Shown: positions 1-7,981 of the stretch, piece by piece
How positions within the stretch are numbered: the first letter of the stretch is position 1
Layout: each line of letters opens with the position of its first letter
DNA from: Paenibacillus typhae
GTDB lineage: Bacteria > Bacillota > Bacilli > Paenibacillales > Paenibacillaceae
Length of the DNA stretch: 64,000 nt
Direction of reading: 5' to 3'
Assembly (NCBI RefSeq): GCF_900099765.1
Contig: NZ_FNDX01000007.1
Coordinates: 62,001-126,000, forward strand
Made by a program: the position numbers and the translations under genes
Notes under the pieces: model-generated
The model's database searches: none
Told to the model about the DNA's origin: nothing
Seen by the model: the letters and a program-made list of their open reading frames with translations, nothing else

Positions 1-115
1 AATGCTAGTTTGTAAATAGGCTCTGGCAAAGTTAGAACACCAGACAACAGATGGTTGAACTTCCTGACGAGTGCACTAGTACCTTAGGCTACTACATAGA
101 GAGTCGCTGATTAAA

Positions 116-302
116 CTAAGTGGAAAATCGCCACCTAATTCCGGTCAGAACACCTTTACAAATAGACTAGTTGGAAAAACGCCACTTAATATTGCCGATT
201 CTGCTCTAAGCGAGGGTTTTGGCCCGAGATAAGATGCTTTTTTCCACCTATTCACTAAATTTTCCGTGAACTCAGAGAATTAAGTAGCGAAAATCCAACT
301 AG
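116..302. repeat. 187-bp four-unit inverted-repeat element, copy 1
   Basis: This non-coding element is built of four related units of about 24 nt. Two are direct (116-140 and 167-190, both like CTAAGTGGAAAAACGCCAC) and two are inverted (229-250 and 278-302, like GCGAAAATCCAACTAG). Unit starts are 51, 62 and 49 nt apart. The outer units can pair with each other and so can the inner ones, giving a long two-stem hairpin. A second copy at 56058-56244 has the same length and unit order with different spacer sequence. The rest of 1-453 shows no convincing gene. I do not know a named family for it; it could be a MITE-like or REP-like element. Confidence 0.75.
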
Positions 303-453
303 ATAAACAGTCAGGAGGAGTGATCGTACGTACAAGCCGTAATATGTGCTCAAAGATCAGACGGCGCAGACTGCCAGCATCAACTGGCAAACCAATAAAC
401 CATGCGGTTAAATTCAGTCATTCACTCCCCGCCGCCTGCTCCCAACTCCCCGT

Positions 454-1488
454 TCACAGCTTCTCACTAACCGTTCCATCCGCAGCAATCTTCGCGTTGA
501 ACGACAGCTTGTTCAGCTTCATGATCGCTTCCTTATTATACGCAGCGCCCATGAAGTTCGGCTGTCCGCCGATGATCTTGAGCGGAGTGATCCGGCTGGT
601 AATCCCCGAACTTGTAATGGTGAAATCAGCCAGCATCGTATGCACGGTCTTCTCTCCGCCGCGCGTCGATTTGTTGAACACAAAATTACCCAGCGAATAG
701 TAGATCGGCTTATGCTTGTAATACTCGATTCCCATCAGACAGTGGCTGTGTGCACCGAGAATGATGTCCGCGCCGCTGTCGATCAACTGCTTGGCCAGCG
801 TCCGGGCATACTTCTCCGGATAATCCGCGAACTCTTCGTTCCAGTGCAAATATACAATGGTATAGTCATTGTCTTTGGCGGATTTCTTGATGGCACCGAG
901 CAGCGGCTCAGCCGTGTAGGCCGAAGCGGCACCCGGTGTATTTTTTCCGGCATGCCAGGAAGATCCGGACAGCACCCGGCTTGCCCCAAGCACGGCTATC
1001 CGCTTGCCTTTGATTGTTTTGACATACGGCTTGAAAGCCTGATCCATATTGCTGCCTGCTCCGGTATGGCCGATCTTGTTCCTGTCCAGATGGACCAGTG
1101 TATCCAGCATCGCATTCTGGCCGTAATCAAGGATATGATTATTCGCCAGTGTTACGCCGTCAATGCCCGCATAGCTTAATCCGCCGAGCGTCTCCGGTTT
1201 GGAGCGGAAGGCAAAGGTCTTCTCTGCCGCCTGGCCGCGCACCGATACAGGTGTCTCCAGATTGGCGAAGGCCAGATCGGCTTTTTGCAGGACAGGAGCT
1301 ACCTTCGCAAACGGGAAATTAACCCCGTACCTCGCTATTTGCTCCCCTACGAAGCCGTCCAGCAGAATATCCCCGGCAAATGTAAGAGTAATACGGTCTG
1401 CCGGCTGCGCCTTGGACGCTCCGCCCCAAACCGCCGGGGCAGGAATCAGCAGAAAGAATAATAGAATAAACAGGGTTGCTCTGCGCAC
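454..1488 (-). CDS. CapA-family poly-gamma-glutamate-biosynthesis-like metallophosphatase, exported
   Basis: This 344-residue protein has an N-terminal hydrophobic signal segment (residues about 4-21) followed by a CapA fold. The visible family motifs are FAGDILLDG near residue 37, LAFANLETPVS, LANNHILDYG, and the metal-site region GAHSHCLMGIEYY then YSLGNFVFN. CapA-like proteins belong to the calcineurin-like phosphatase superfamily and are linked to capsule or polyglutamate export, but many stand-alone copies have no proven role. No capB or capC neighbour is present, so a capsule role is not supported by context. The start is GTG at 1488, eight bases after AAAGGAG. It has its own transcription unit. 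Confidence 0.85.
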   Translation of the reverse strand: MRRATLFILLFFLLIPAPAVWGGASKAQPADRITLTFAGDILLDGFVGEQIARYGVNFPFAKVAPVLQKADLAFANLETPVSVRGQAAEKTFAFRSKPETLGGLSYAGIDGVTLANNHILDYGQNAMLDTLVHLDRNKIGHTGAGSNMDQAFKPYVKTIKGKRIAVLGASRVLSGSSWHAGKNTPGAASAYTAEPLLGAIKKSAKDNDYTIVYLHWNEEFADYPEKYARTLAKQLIDSGADIILGAHSHCLMGIEYYKHKPIYYSLGNFVFNKSTRGGEKTVHTMLADFTITSSGITSRITPLKIIGGQPNFMGAAYNKEAIMKLNKLSFNAKIAADGTVSEKL

Positions 1489-1661
1489 TCATTTTACTCC
1501 TTTTGATAAGATATCTATCAACTATAACGGATAGCGTCGGTTATCTAAAAGAGCAAAAAGTCCCGGCCATAGAACGTGAACGCAAGAATGCCAAACCCGG
1601 CCCTTGCTGCTGAACCTGAACCTTCGGGTCCTACAGCAGCTCCACTATCCGATCTTCAAGT

Positions 1662-2327
1662 TCATCTATACCTTTGCGCTTTCTTCAGCACTGCCCGGAA
1701 GCAGCTCAGCCCGCCCCACTGATCCGTCCGCAGCGCATCCTCCGGAAGATTGAAATCTGTCTCACCCCAGTACTGGAAACCGGCCTGAAGCAGCATGTCA
1801 TTCATCACCGGCAGATTGACGGTCGGATAATCGAAGGTCAGCACCAGCAGCCCCTCCCCGTTCAAGGTCCTGTGGAATTCCTGTATGGCCAGAATCGTAT
1901 CATTCAGCGATAAATGCTCCAGCACCGAAATGCAAAAAATCGTATCAAAGCTCTCATCCGCATAGGGCAGGGAGGTGAGATCCGCCTGGGCAAGATGCAG
2001 GCTCGTCGTCCTTCTGGCCATGACCAGGCGGGCTGCCTCTACGCCAATATCCTCTTCAATATTCCGGATGATCGCTTCCTTAGATATGATCCGGGAATCC
2101 ACATCGCAGGCATGCACCTCGGCGCTGAAGCCGGCAAGATAGAACTTGAGCGGATGGGAAATGCCGCAGGCGGCATCCAGCACTACATCATGGGGAGAGA
2201 CAAAGTTGGTACACCATTCATATTCATAAGGCCGGCTCCACCAGGAATCCGGCAGTTCATAAATCAGCTTGTCGCGGCGGGCATCAGAACGGACAAAGAA
2301 ACGGGAGACATAGGGATGTGTCGGCAT
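1662..2327 (-). CDS. class I SAM-dependent methyltransferase
   Basis: This 221-residue cytosolic protein has the Rossmann methyltransferase motif I (VLDAACGIS, about residues 49-57), an acidic motif II region (HACDVD) and motif IV-like YADESFDTIFCISVLEHL. It matches the Methyltransf_11 type. The substrate cannot be told from sequence. It lies 72 bp downstream of the SDR gene and on the same strand, so it may be the last gene of an aldo/keto reductase - SDR - methyltransferase unit. The ATG start follows AAGGAG. A GCTGCTG/CAGCAGC hairpin at 1606-1640 follows the gene but lacks a clear T run. Confidence 0.8.
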   Translation of the reverse strand: MPTHPYVSRFFVRSDARRDKLIYELPDSWWSRPYEYEWCTNFVSPHDVVLDAACGISHPLKFYLAGFSAEVHACDVDSRIISKEAIIRNIEEDIGVEAARLVMARRTTSLHLAQADLTSLPYADESFDTIFCISVLEHLSLNDTILAIQEFHRTLNGEGLLVLTFDYPTVNLPVMNDMLLQAGFQYWGETDFNLPEDALRTDQWGGLSCFRAVLKKAQRYR

Positions 2328-2399
2328 GGCCAGGGCTCCTTTTTACGGGTTTCGGTAGTGAGAGTATATTCACTATTCCCTGATTCATGCCATATGCTG

Positions 2400-3422
2400 T
2401 TACACGTAATAAGAGAGCAGCTTGGCATCAACTCCATGTCTGCTGATCAGCATGTCCAGCATTTTGGACCATTCCGTATCCACGGTGCAGAGCTGCGGCC
2501 GGGCTTCGAACCAGTCAACCGACCTCCTGATCCCTTCGGCGAAAGGGACCGCAGCGCTGAACTCCGGCACCAGCCGTTTGAGCTTGCTGTTGTCGAACAC
2601 ACTGCTTACCGCCTGGTCGCCGATCAGGCCGTCAGCTGTTCCCGCCGGCGTATGGGCGGCGATGAAATCTGTCGAGATATGCACCACCTTTGGTTCTCTC
2701 CCCGCAGCTTCTCCGATGGCTGCATAAATCTGGTTCCAGTTCAGTGACTCATCGGAGGTGATGTGGATCGCCTCACCGATCGCTTCGGAATTTCCCAGCA
2801 GGCCAATGAAGCCTTTGGCAAAGTCTGTATTGTGCGTCAGCGTCCAGAGTGAAGTACCGTCACCATGAATGACCAGCGGCTGGCCTTTGCGGATGCGTTC
2901 CACCAGTGACCAGGGATGCTGCCAGCTGGTCAGCGCTGCCGGAATAGCAGTAACACCGTAAGTATGTGAAGGCCGGACAATGGTGACAGGGAAGGCACTG
3001 GTGCGGTGTACCTCCATCAACAGCTCTTCACAGGCGATTTTGTCACGGGAATATTGCCAGTAAGGATTGGCCAGGGGTGTTTCTTCCGTAATGAGGTAGC
3101 TCTGCTGCGGCTTCTGATAGGCCGAGGCAGAGCTGATGAATATATACTGCTTCGTCTTGCCGGCGAACAGCTCAATGTCGGTCTGCACATGCTCCGGTGT
3201 AAAGGCAATCCAGTCTACAACAGCATCAAACTCGTAGCCCTTCAGTGCTTCTGCCGCCCCCGCCGCATCGCGGATATCTCCCTGGATTACCTCCGCCCCG
3301 TCAGGTACGAATTCACTGCGCTCCCCGCGGTTAAACAGATACAGCTCAATCCCCTGTTCCACTGCAAGCCTGGATACGGCCTGGCTGATTAATCCTGTGC
3401 CTCCGATAAAAAGTACCTTCAT
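2400..3422 (-). CDS. NAD-dependent epimerase/dehydratase (extended SDR)
   Basis: This 340-residue protein begins with the nucleotide-binding glycine motif GGTGLIS (residues 7-13) and carries the catalytic YxxxK as YSRDK, after FISSASAYQ. The arrangement is that of the extended short-chain dehydrogenase/reductase family that acts on nucleotide sugars or related substrates. Asp-56-type residues (QGDIRD) and VDWIAFTPEH also fit. The specific substrate is not evident. The ATG is preceded by GAGGAG, and it starts 20 bp after the aldo/keto reductase stop, so the two are very probably co-transcribed. Confidence 0.85.
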   Translation of the reverse strand: MKVLFIGGTGLISQAVSRLAVEQGIELYLFNRGERSEFVPDGAEVIQGDIRDAAGAAEALKGYEFDAVVDWIAFTPEHVQTDIELFAGKTKQYIFISSASAYQKPQQSYLITEETPLANPYWQYSRDKIACEELLMEVHRTSAFPVTIVRPSHTYGVTAIPAALTSWQHPWSLVERIRKGQPLVIHGDGTSLWTLTHNTDFAKGFIGLLGNSEAIGEAIHITSDESLNWNQIYAAIGEAAGREPKVVHISTDFIAAHTPAGTADGLIGDQAVSSVFDNSKLKRLVPEFSAAVPFAEGIRRSVDWFEARPQLCTVDTEWSKMLDMLISRHGVDAKLLSYYV

Positions 3423-3442
3423 CTGTATCTGCTCCTCTCTCT

Positions 3443-4381
3443 TTAGGCAATAATTTCGTCAATCCGCGACAAGACTTCACCGCTCAGTTCGACACCTGCA
3501 GCCTTCACATTCTCCTCTACCTGCTCCGGCCGGCTTGCACCGACAAGCGCGCTTGCTACATTAGACTGCCGCAGTATCCAGGCGAGGGCCAGATTGCCGA
3601 CCGAAAGATCCAGCTCTGCTGCAATTTTACCCAGCTGCCGCACCTTGGCGATTTTCTCTTCCGTAACCCCTTTACGCATCCATTCCAGCCTGGAGGCCCG
3701 GCTGCCCTCAGGAATGTCCTCCGCCGAGCTGTATTTTCCGGTCAAAAGACCTTGAGCCAGCGGCGAGAATACAACCTGTCCAATCCCTTTGCGTTCGCCT
3801 AGCGGAATAATTTCTTTTTCTATATAACGTTCGAACATGTTGTAAATCGGTTGATTGACCACAATGCGGTCGAGCAGATACCGGTCCGCAACAGCCAGCG
3901 CCTCCGTCATCTGGGCAGCCGTCCACTCGCTTACCCCGACGTATAGCACCTTGCCCTGACGGACCAGATCATCCAGTGTCCGCAGCGTCTCCTCAATAGG
4001 TGTCTCCGGATCGTAACGGTGGCAGTACATAATGTCCACATAGTCTGCCCCCAGCCGCTTCAGGCTGGCATGGCACTGCTCTGTAATATGCTTGCGTGAC
4101 AGGCCGCGGTCATTCGGACCGTCTCCCATAACGCCGTAAACCTTGGTGGCCAGGACATAGGATTCGCGGGGAAATCCGCGCAGCGTCTCACCGAGCAGCT
4201 TCTCGGCCGCACCTTTTTCATACACATTGGCCGTATCAAAAAAATTCACGCCTAAACCGTAAGCGGTTTCAATAGCTCTGACAGCATTTTCCCGTTCCAC
4301 ATATCCGCCATACGTCAACCAGCTTCCCAGACTGATTTCACTGACCTTCAGCCCCGATCCGCCTAATCTGCGGTACTTCAT
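3443..4381 (-). CDS. aldo/keto reductase
   Basis: This 312-residue TIM-barrel oxidoreductase is typical of the AKR family related to YghZ and Kv-beta proteins. The catalytic tetrad is visible: Asp in FFDTANVYEKG, Tyr in the same motif, Lys in VLATKVYG, and His in DIMYCHRYDPETP. The NADPH-binding tail residues are present near SALVGASRPEQVEENV. A longer reading frame exists to 4447, but the ATG at 4381 directly follows GGGAGGAGAAG, so it is the preferred start. It heads a probable three-gene unit with the SDR and the methyltransferase. The substrate is unknown. Confidence 0.88.
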   Translation of the reverse strand: MKYRRLGGSGLKVSEISLGSWLTYGGYVERENAVRAIETAYGLGVNFFDTANVYEKGAAEKLLGETLRGFPRESYVLATKVYGVMGDGPNDRGLSRKHITEQCHASLKRLGADYVDIMYCHRYDPETPIEETLRTLDDLVRQGKVLYVGVSEWTAAQMTEALAVADRYLLDRIVVNQPIYNMFERYIEKEIIPLGERKGIGQVVFSPLAQGLLTGKYSSAEDIPEGSRASRLEWMRKGVTEEKIAKVRQLGKIAAELDLSVGNLALAWILRQSNVASALVGASRPEQVEENVKAAGVELSGEVLSRIDEIIA

Positions 4382-4627
4382 TCCACACTTCTCCTCCCAG
4401 TTCCTCTTTATCCGGCCCGAGTGTGAACCGGTATTTCCGTTGCACATTGTTATTTTAGACCAGTTTGCTGGGAATTTCTATCTGTTTGAAAAAAATAGCC
4501 CCTTTATGATAGCTAACGGTAATCTGCAGACGGGAAACCGGGCATAGCTATATATGAGGGTATCAGCCAGACTGAAAGCAAAATCTGTCTCTCCACATTA
4601 GTCCGATATTTAGTTTCAAAATTACAC

Positions 4628-4655
4628 TTGCTTTATAAAAGTAATATGCTATAAT
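4628..4655 (+). promoter_or_regulatory. extended -10 sigma-A promoter of the flavin reductase gene
   Basis: TTGCTT, a 16-nt spacer and TATAAT preceded by TGC (extended -10 motif) lie 57 bp upstream of the ATG at 4712. The -35 is weak, but the -10 is perfect. Seen directly; promoter activity is inferred. Confidence 0.55.
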
Positions 4656-4711
4656 AATTTTCATAAAGATCAACACGAAATCCAATACACTTACTTTAGG
4701 AGGAATTTCAA

Positions 4712-5254
4712 ATGACAACATTAAACATCGGGATTATTCTGGGAAGCACTCGCAAGGGCCGTGTAAGCCCGCAAGTCGGGGAATGGGTCAAAGGCATTGC
4801 AGATGCCCGCGGAGACGCCAACTATGAGATTGTGGATATTGCCGACTTTAAGCTTCCGCTGCTGGGGGAAAGCGATGATTATGCCCCTGCCGCAGCCTGG
4901 GCCGCCAAGCTGGCTACTCTGGACGGCTTTGTTTTTATCGCCTAGGAGTACAACCACAGCATTACCGGAGCACTCAAGAATGCGCTTGACTCTGCCCGGG
5001 ATGAATGGAACAACAAGGCTGCCGGGATTGTCAGCTACGGTTCGGCAGGCGGAGCACGCGCAGCTGAACATCTTCGGGGAATTCTCGGAGAGCTTCAGGT
5101 AGCTGACGTCCGGGTACATCCGCTTCTCTCCCTCTTCACGGACTTTGAGAACGGCACAGTCTTCAAGCCGGCTGATCTGCACAAAGCGAACGTCAATGCG
5201 ATGCTCGATCAAGTGCTGGCCTGGAGCGGTGCTCTGAAGACACTGCGCCAGTAA
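4712..5254 (+). pseudogene. NADPH-dependent FMN reductase (azoreductase-like), interrupted by in-frame TAG
   Basis: One frame of 180 codons encodes a complete NADPH-dependent FMN reductase: GIILGSTRKGR at the start (FMN phosphate loop), EYNHSITGALKNALD, and SYGSAGGARAAEHLRGIL. A single TAG at 4943-4945 interrupts it after residue 77, inside the conserved xxEYNHS flavin-binding motif. The residue before EYNHS is often Gln, Pro or Ala in relatives, and CAG to TAG is a one-base change. The ribosome site TAGGAGG, the promoter and a strong terminator are intact, and the downstream part has no other lesion. This points to a recent nonsense mutation, a sequencing error, or amber suppression in this strain. 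The truncated product would lack most of the fold. Confidence 0.85.
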
Positions 5255-5279
5255 TATCATCGTAGCCCTAACAAAAATG

Positions 5280-5319
5280 CAGCAAACAGCCGCTTCTCAC
5301 CGGGAGCGGCTGTTTGCTG
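5280..5319 (+). terminator. hairpin terminator after the flavin reductase gene
   Basis: A perfect 15-bp stem (5280-5294 with 5305-5319, AGCAAACAGCCGCT type) with a 10-nt loop is followed by TTGTT. It is 26 bp after the stop codon. Confidence 0.8.
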
Positions 5320-5438
5320 TTGTTAACGCCGTTAAATGAAAAAATTCTCATGAAACCTTAATCTAATCATGGCGTACTTAAGGGTAATAAAAGAGTAAGA
5401 ATATCTTATACGCACAATATATCTTATAAGGAGGAAAC

Positions 5439-5654
5439 ATGATGCTTAGAAAACTTCTTGGCAAGGTACTGCATTCTGTAGAACATTCCAGGCCGGGCGG
5501 ACACCGTAAATACTCAAGCAGCCACAAAGGGAGGCCATTTTACGGCAGACATTCAAGCAGCAGCCGCGGATATAAGCGGTATTCGTCATCCGATGCGCAC
5601 CGCGGCGGAAGCGGCCATAAATATTATAAAAACCGTTACGGCAGTTCCAGCTAG
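5439..5654 (+). CDS. small basic Ser/Gly/His/Tyr-rich protein, possibly spore-coat related
   Basis: This 71-residue protein is rich in Ser, Gly, His, Arg, Lys and Tyr, with low-complexity runs such as HSSSSRGYKRYSSSD. It has no transmembrane segment and no recognised domain. A strong AAGGAGGAAAC ribosome site lies just before the ATG, and a perfect hairpin terminator follows, so it is very likely a real gene. The composition resembles basic spore-coat proteins of the CotG kind, and the cotJ operon lies 1.6 kb away, but that is inference from composition and location only. Confidence 0.65.
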   Translation: MMLRKLLGKVLHSVEHSRPGGHRKYSSSHKGRPFYGRHSSSSRGYKRYSSSDAHRGGSGHKYYKNRYGSSS

Positions 5655-5678
5655 AAGCCTGCTGCCGGAATGGTCCAG

Positions 5679-5711
5679 GAGGCGCCTTCATGCTCAAGCT
5701 GAAGGCGCCTC
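5679..5711. terminator. bidirectional terminator
   Basis: A perfect 12-bp stem (GAGGCGCCTTCA, 5679-5690, with 5700-5711), a 9-nt loop and a TTTATTATT tail on the plus strand lie between convergent genes. Confidence 0.8.
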
Positions 5712-5715
5712 TTTA

Positions 5716-6546
5716 TTATTTCAGCAGCCCCTGATGTATTGCCTCAGCATCCCGGACAAAGTCCGCAGTATCCGCATAAGGTTCGGCATGTTCTCCAAGC
5801 AGCCGGTTGAGGAGCATCAGCATATCCGGCGATACCTTCAGTTCCTCCCGCCAGCTCCGCTCTTGCTTCCCGCGTTCAGGCTCATAAGCAGAGTACAGCA
5901 TAAACAGCATCAGCTGCCCCATATCATACAGATCCGAAGAGATCACAGGCGGCATCCGCTCAGGCAGCATCACCGTCTGCAAGGCGGCATCCGGACCGCT
6001 TGAATCCTCCTGCTCCCCGATCCTTTTTGCCAGGCCGAAATCAATCAGATACAGGTCTTCCTCCCGCAAAATAACATTAGGAATCCGCAGGTCCAGATGG
6101 ACGTATCCACGCGAATGGACATGTATGACCAGCTCTGCCAGCTTTAGAATGACTTCGAGGCAGTCCCGCTCCCCGTAGACAAGCTTGTCATCAAAGATCA
6201 GGTCCTCCAGCGTTTTTCCTGTAATGTAATCACTGGCCAGCCAGTTCGAGCCTTTGAACTCCAGATAATCCCGGCATGCGGGGATTCTGGGATGATCCAT
6301 AGCCTTTAGGATCCTGTACTCCTTCTCAAGCAGCATCCGTCCCGCTCCTTTTTTGCTGGGTCTGGACTGCTTCAGCGCATAGAGTTCCCCGTCTGCAGTA
6401 TCACGGCAGCAATAGGTAAGCCCGTAGCTCCCCTCACCGAGCAGATGCTGTATTATGTAACGTCCGCCGATCAGCTTCCCCTCCGGGAGCGGGTAATCCT
6501 GCCAGGCCCGTATAAATCCGCGCAAGCGCTCCGCCACCAACCCCAT
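5716..6546 (-). CDS. Hanks-type serine/threonine protein kinase, soluble, with altered catalytic-loop motif
   Basis: This 276-residue protein is one protein-kinase domain with no transmembrane or PASTA region. It shows a Gly-rich loop GEGSYG (38-42), an ATP-binding Lys59 in YALKQ, a catalytic loop HLDLRIPN (150-157) and DFG (169-171). The usual HRDLKxxN is changed at two places: Arg to Leu, and Lys to Arg. Asp152, Asn157 and Asp169 are retained, so catalysis is plausible. It starts at an ATG after GGAGGACA. Its target is unknown. It lies downstream of cotJABC on the same strand, but an imperfect long hairpin at 6607-6648 stands between them. Confidence 0.85.
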   Translation of the reverse strand: MGLVAERLRGFIRAWQDYPLPEGKLIGGRYIIQHLLGEGSYGLTYCCRDTADGELYALKQSRPSKKGAGRMLLEKEYRILKAMDHPRIPACRDYLEFKGSNWLASDYITGKTLEDLIFDDKLVYGERDCLEVILKLAELVIHVHSRGYVHLDLRIPNVILREEDLYLIDFGLAKRIGEQEDSSGPDAALQTVMLPERMPPVISSDLYDMGQLMLFMLYSAYEPERGKQERSWREELKVSPDMLMLLNRLLGEHAEPYADTADFVRDAEAIHQGLLK

Positions 6547-6606
6547 TGTCCTCCATCTCCCGTCCTGTCGCGATATGGAATAAGGTTAACATATCGAACC
6601 CGGGTA

Positions 6607-6648
6607 CGCCAAATACACCGGCATCAATATGCCGGTGTGTATTTGGCG
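6607..6648. terminator. long imperfect hairpin after cotJC
   Basis: The arms at 6607-6623 and 6630-6648 pair over 17 bp with a two-base bulge around a 6-nt loop (core ACACCGGCA). No T run follows on the minus strand, so it may be a poor terminator or an mRNA-end stabiliser after cotJC. Confidence 0.5.
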
Positions 6649-6693
6649 GGACATGTTCTCCAGGCTTCCCGTATTCTACCTGGCCTCATGGGG

Positions 6694-7263
6694 TCAGAAG
6701 ATCCGTTTCTTGTCCTTCTCCTCCATCAGGATCTGCACGGACTCCTTAAACCGGATCGCGTGGATAATCTCCCGCTCGCGCAGGAATTTCAGGCTGTCCT
6801 GCAGGTCCACATCATCCGTCATGTCAATCAGCCACTGGTATGTAGCCCGGGCTTTTTCTTCAGCGGCAATGTCCTCATACAGGTCTGCGATCGGATCACC
6901 CTTGGCTTGGATATAGCTGGCGGTCCACGGAACCCCGGCTGAATTCTGGTAGAACAGGGCGTGATCACGCTGTGCATAATTCGGTCCCAGGCCTGCCGCT
7001 TCCAGCTCCTGCACAGAGGCATCCTTGGTCAGCTTATAGATCATGGTTGCAATCATCTCGAGGTGGGCAAATTCCTCTGTCGAAATATCGTTAAGCACGC
7101 CGATCACCTTATCCGGAATCGAATACCTCTGATTCATGTAGCGCAGTGCTGCGGCCAGTTCCCCGTCAGCGCCTCCGTATTGCTCCATCAGGTAGCGGGC
7201 CATCCTTACATCACATTTGCTGACACGAACCGGATACTGCAGCTTCTTCTCATAAATCCACAT
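6694..7263 (-). CDS. cotJC: spore coat protein CotJC, manganese-catalase-like
   Basis: This 189-residue protein has the ferritin-like four-helix fold of the non-haem (Mn) catalase family. Metal-ligand motifs are visible as STEEFAHLEMI (about 62-72) and AEEKARATYQWL with EREIIHAIRF toward the C terminus. The start WIYEKKLQYPV is typical of CotJC. It is the third gene of cotJABC; in Bacillus the products sit in the inner spore coat. The start is ATG, and it lies 33 bp after cotJB. Confidence 0.93.
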   Translation of the reverse strand: MWIYEKKLQYPVRVSKCDVRMARYLMEQYGGADGELAAALRYMNQRYSIPDKVIGVLNDISTEEFAHLEMIATMIYKLTKDASVQELEAAGLGPNYAQRDHALFYQNSAGVPWTASYIQAKGDPIADLYEDIAAEEKARATYQWLIDMTDDVDLQDSLKFLREREIIHAIRFKESVQILMEEKDKKRIF

Positions 7264-7296
7264 CCGGGAGCCTCCCTCCTATACGTTATGATAACG

Positions 7297-7566
7297 CTAC
7301 ACCTGCCAGGGCCATGGGCTCTGGTTCCATTCCCACGGACATTTGGAGTACGCCCGCCCGAAATTTTGCAGCGGCCCGTACAGCTCCTGAAACTGATTGG
7401 CCAGCCGGGTCCGCTCCTGGGTCAGCTGATTAAACTGCTCAATTGCCTTTAGATCCTCCGGATGGGTATTTAAATACAGATTCAGCTCGACTAGTGCAAA
7501 GTCGAGCACCTGCAGCTGCTCCAGCATTTCATAATAACGCGGCTCACATGCTTTTGGCTGCTCCAT
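7297..7566 (-). CDS. cotJB: spore coat protein CotJB
   Basis: This 89-residue protein shows the CotJB features: YYEMLEQLQVLDFALVELNLYL, then DLKAIEQFNQL, and a Trp/Pro-rich C terminus (CPWEWNQSPWPW). It is predicted to be mostly helical. It lies 4 bp after cotJA, so translation is probably coupled. Its role in the coat is known only from the operon context in Bacillus. Confidence 0.92.
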   Translation of the reverse strand: MEQPKACEPRYYEMLEQLQVLDFALVELNLYLNTHPEDLKAIEQFNQLTQERTRLANQFQELYGPLQNFGRAYSKCPWEWNQSPWPWQV

Positions 7567-7570
7567 CGGA

Positions 7571-7813
7571 CTAGATGCCCCCTTTCCCTTTTCCGGCTTT
7601 GGATTCGTAAGGACTGTAAAAAGCCGGCCATAAAGTCCCCGCCCTCAGGGCTTCCGGCAGCGGATACTGCGGCAGGCCCGGCGGCTGGAAGTTAACATAC
7701 TGGTTCGGCGGTACAACATACGTTTTGAATGGCACCGGCGGGCAAGGATCAAACGGTCCGCGGTAAGTGGCCCATACGCGCTCCTGGGAGTTCAATAGCG
7801 TTCCCCTCCTCAT
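7571..7813 (-). CDS. cotJA: spore coat protein CotJA
   Basis: This 80-residue Pro/Tyr-rich protein has the CotJA hallmarks DPCPPVPFKTYVVPPNQYV, GLPQYPLPEALRAGTLWPA and a YSPY end. It is the first gene of the operon. The first ATG is at 7813, but a strong AGGAGGGG lies inside the frame nine bases before a TTG at 7795, so the protein may really start at that TTG, six residues later. A sigma-E-like -10 box lies 41 bp upstream. Confidence 0.92.
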   Translation of the reverse strand: MRRGTLLNSQERVWATYRGPFDPCPPVPFKTYVVPPNQYVNFQPPGLPQYPLPEALRAGTLWPAFYSPYESKAGKGKGGI

Positions 7814-7853
7814 TGGTTGTTACCTCAATTCTGGCTAAGATCTCTTCGTAGCT

Positions 7854-7861
7854 ATTGTATG
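7854..7861 (-). promoter_or_regulatory. sigma-E-like -10 element of cotJABC
   Basis: The minus strand reads CATACAAT, the sigma-E -10 consensus, 41-48 bp upstream of cotJA. A good -35 is not obvious at the expected 14-nt spacing. Mother-cell sigma-E control of cotJ is known in B. subtilis. Confidence 0.55.
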
Positions 7862-7981
7862 AGACTTCGCCAATCAATCAGAACGTTCATGGCAAAAAAA
7901 ACCGCACCGCCGCACCAGGACAAAACCTGTGTGCAGCAGTACGGCTTATTCTTACCGGCAGCGGCTTCAAGCGAAGCCGCA

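Noticed and set aside
320..700. 126-codon open frame on the plus strand
   Set aside because: It overlaps the end of the CapA-like gene in antisense and has no recognisable product.
4943..4945. Pyrrolysine or programmed read-through at the TAG in the FMN reductase gene
   Set aside because: No pyl genes are seen, the family has no history of recoding, and no downstream recoding element is visible. A nonsense mutation or sequencing error is simpler.
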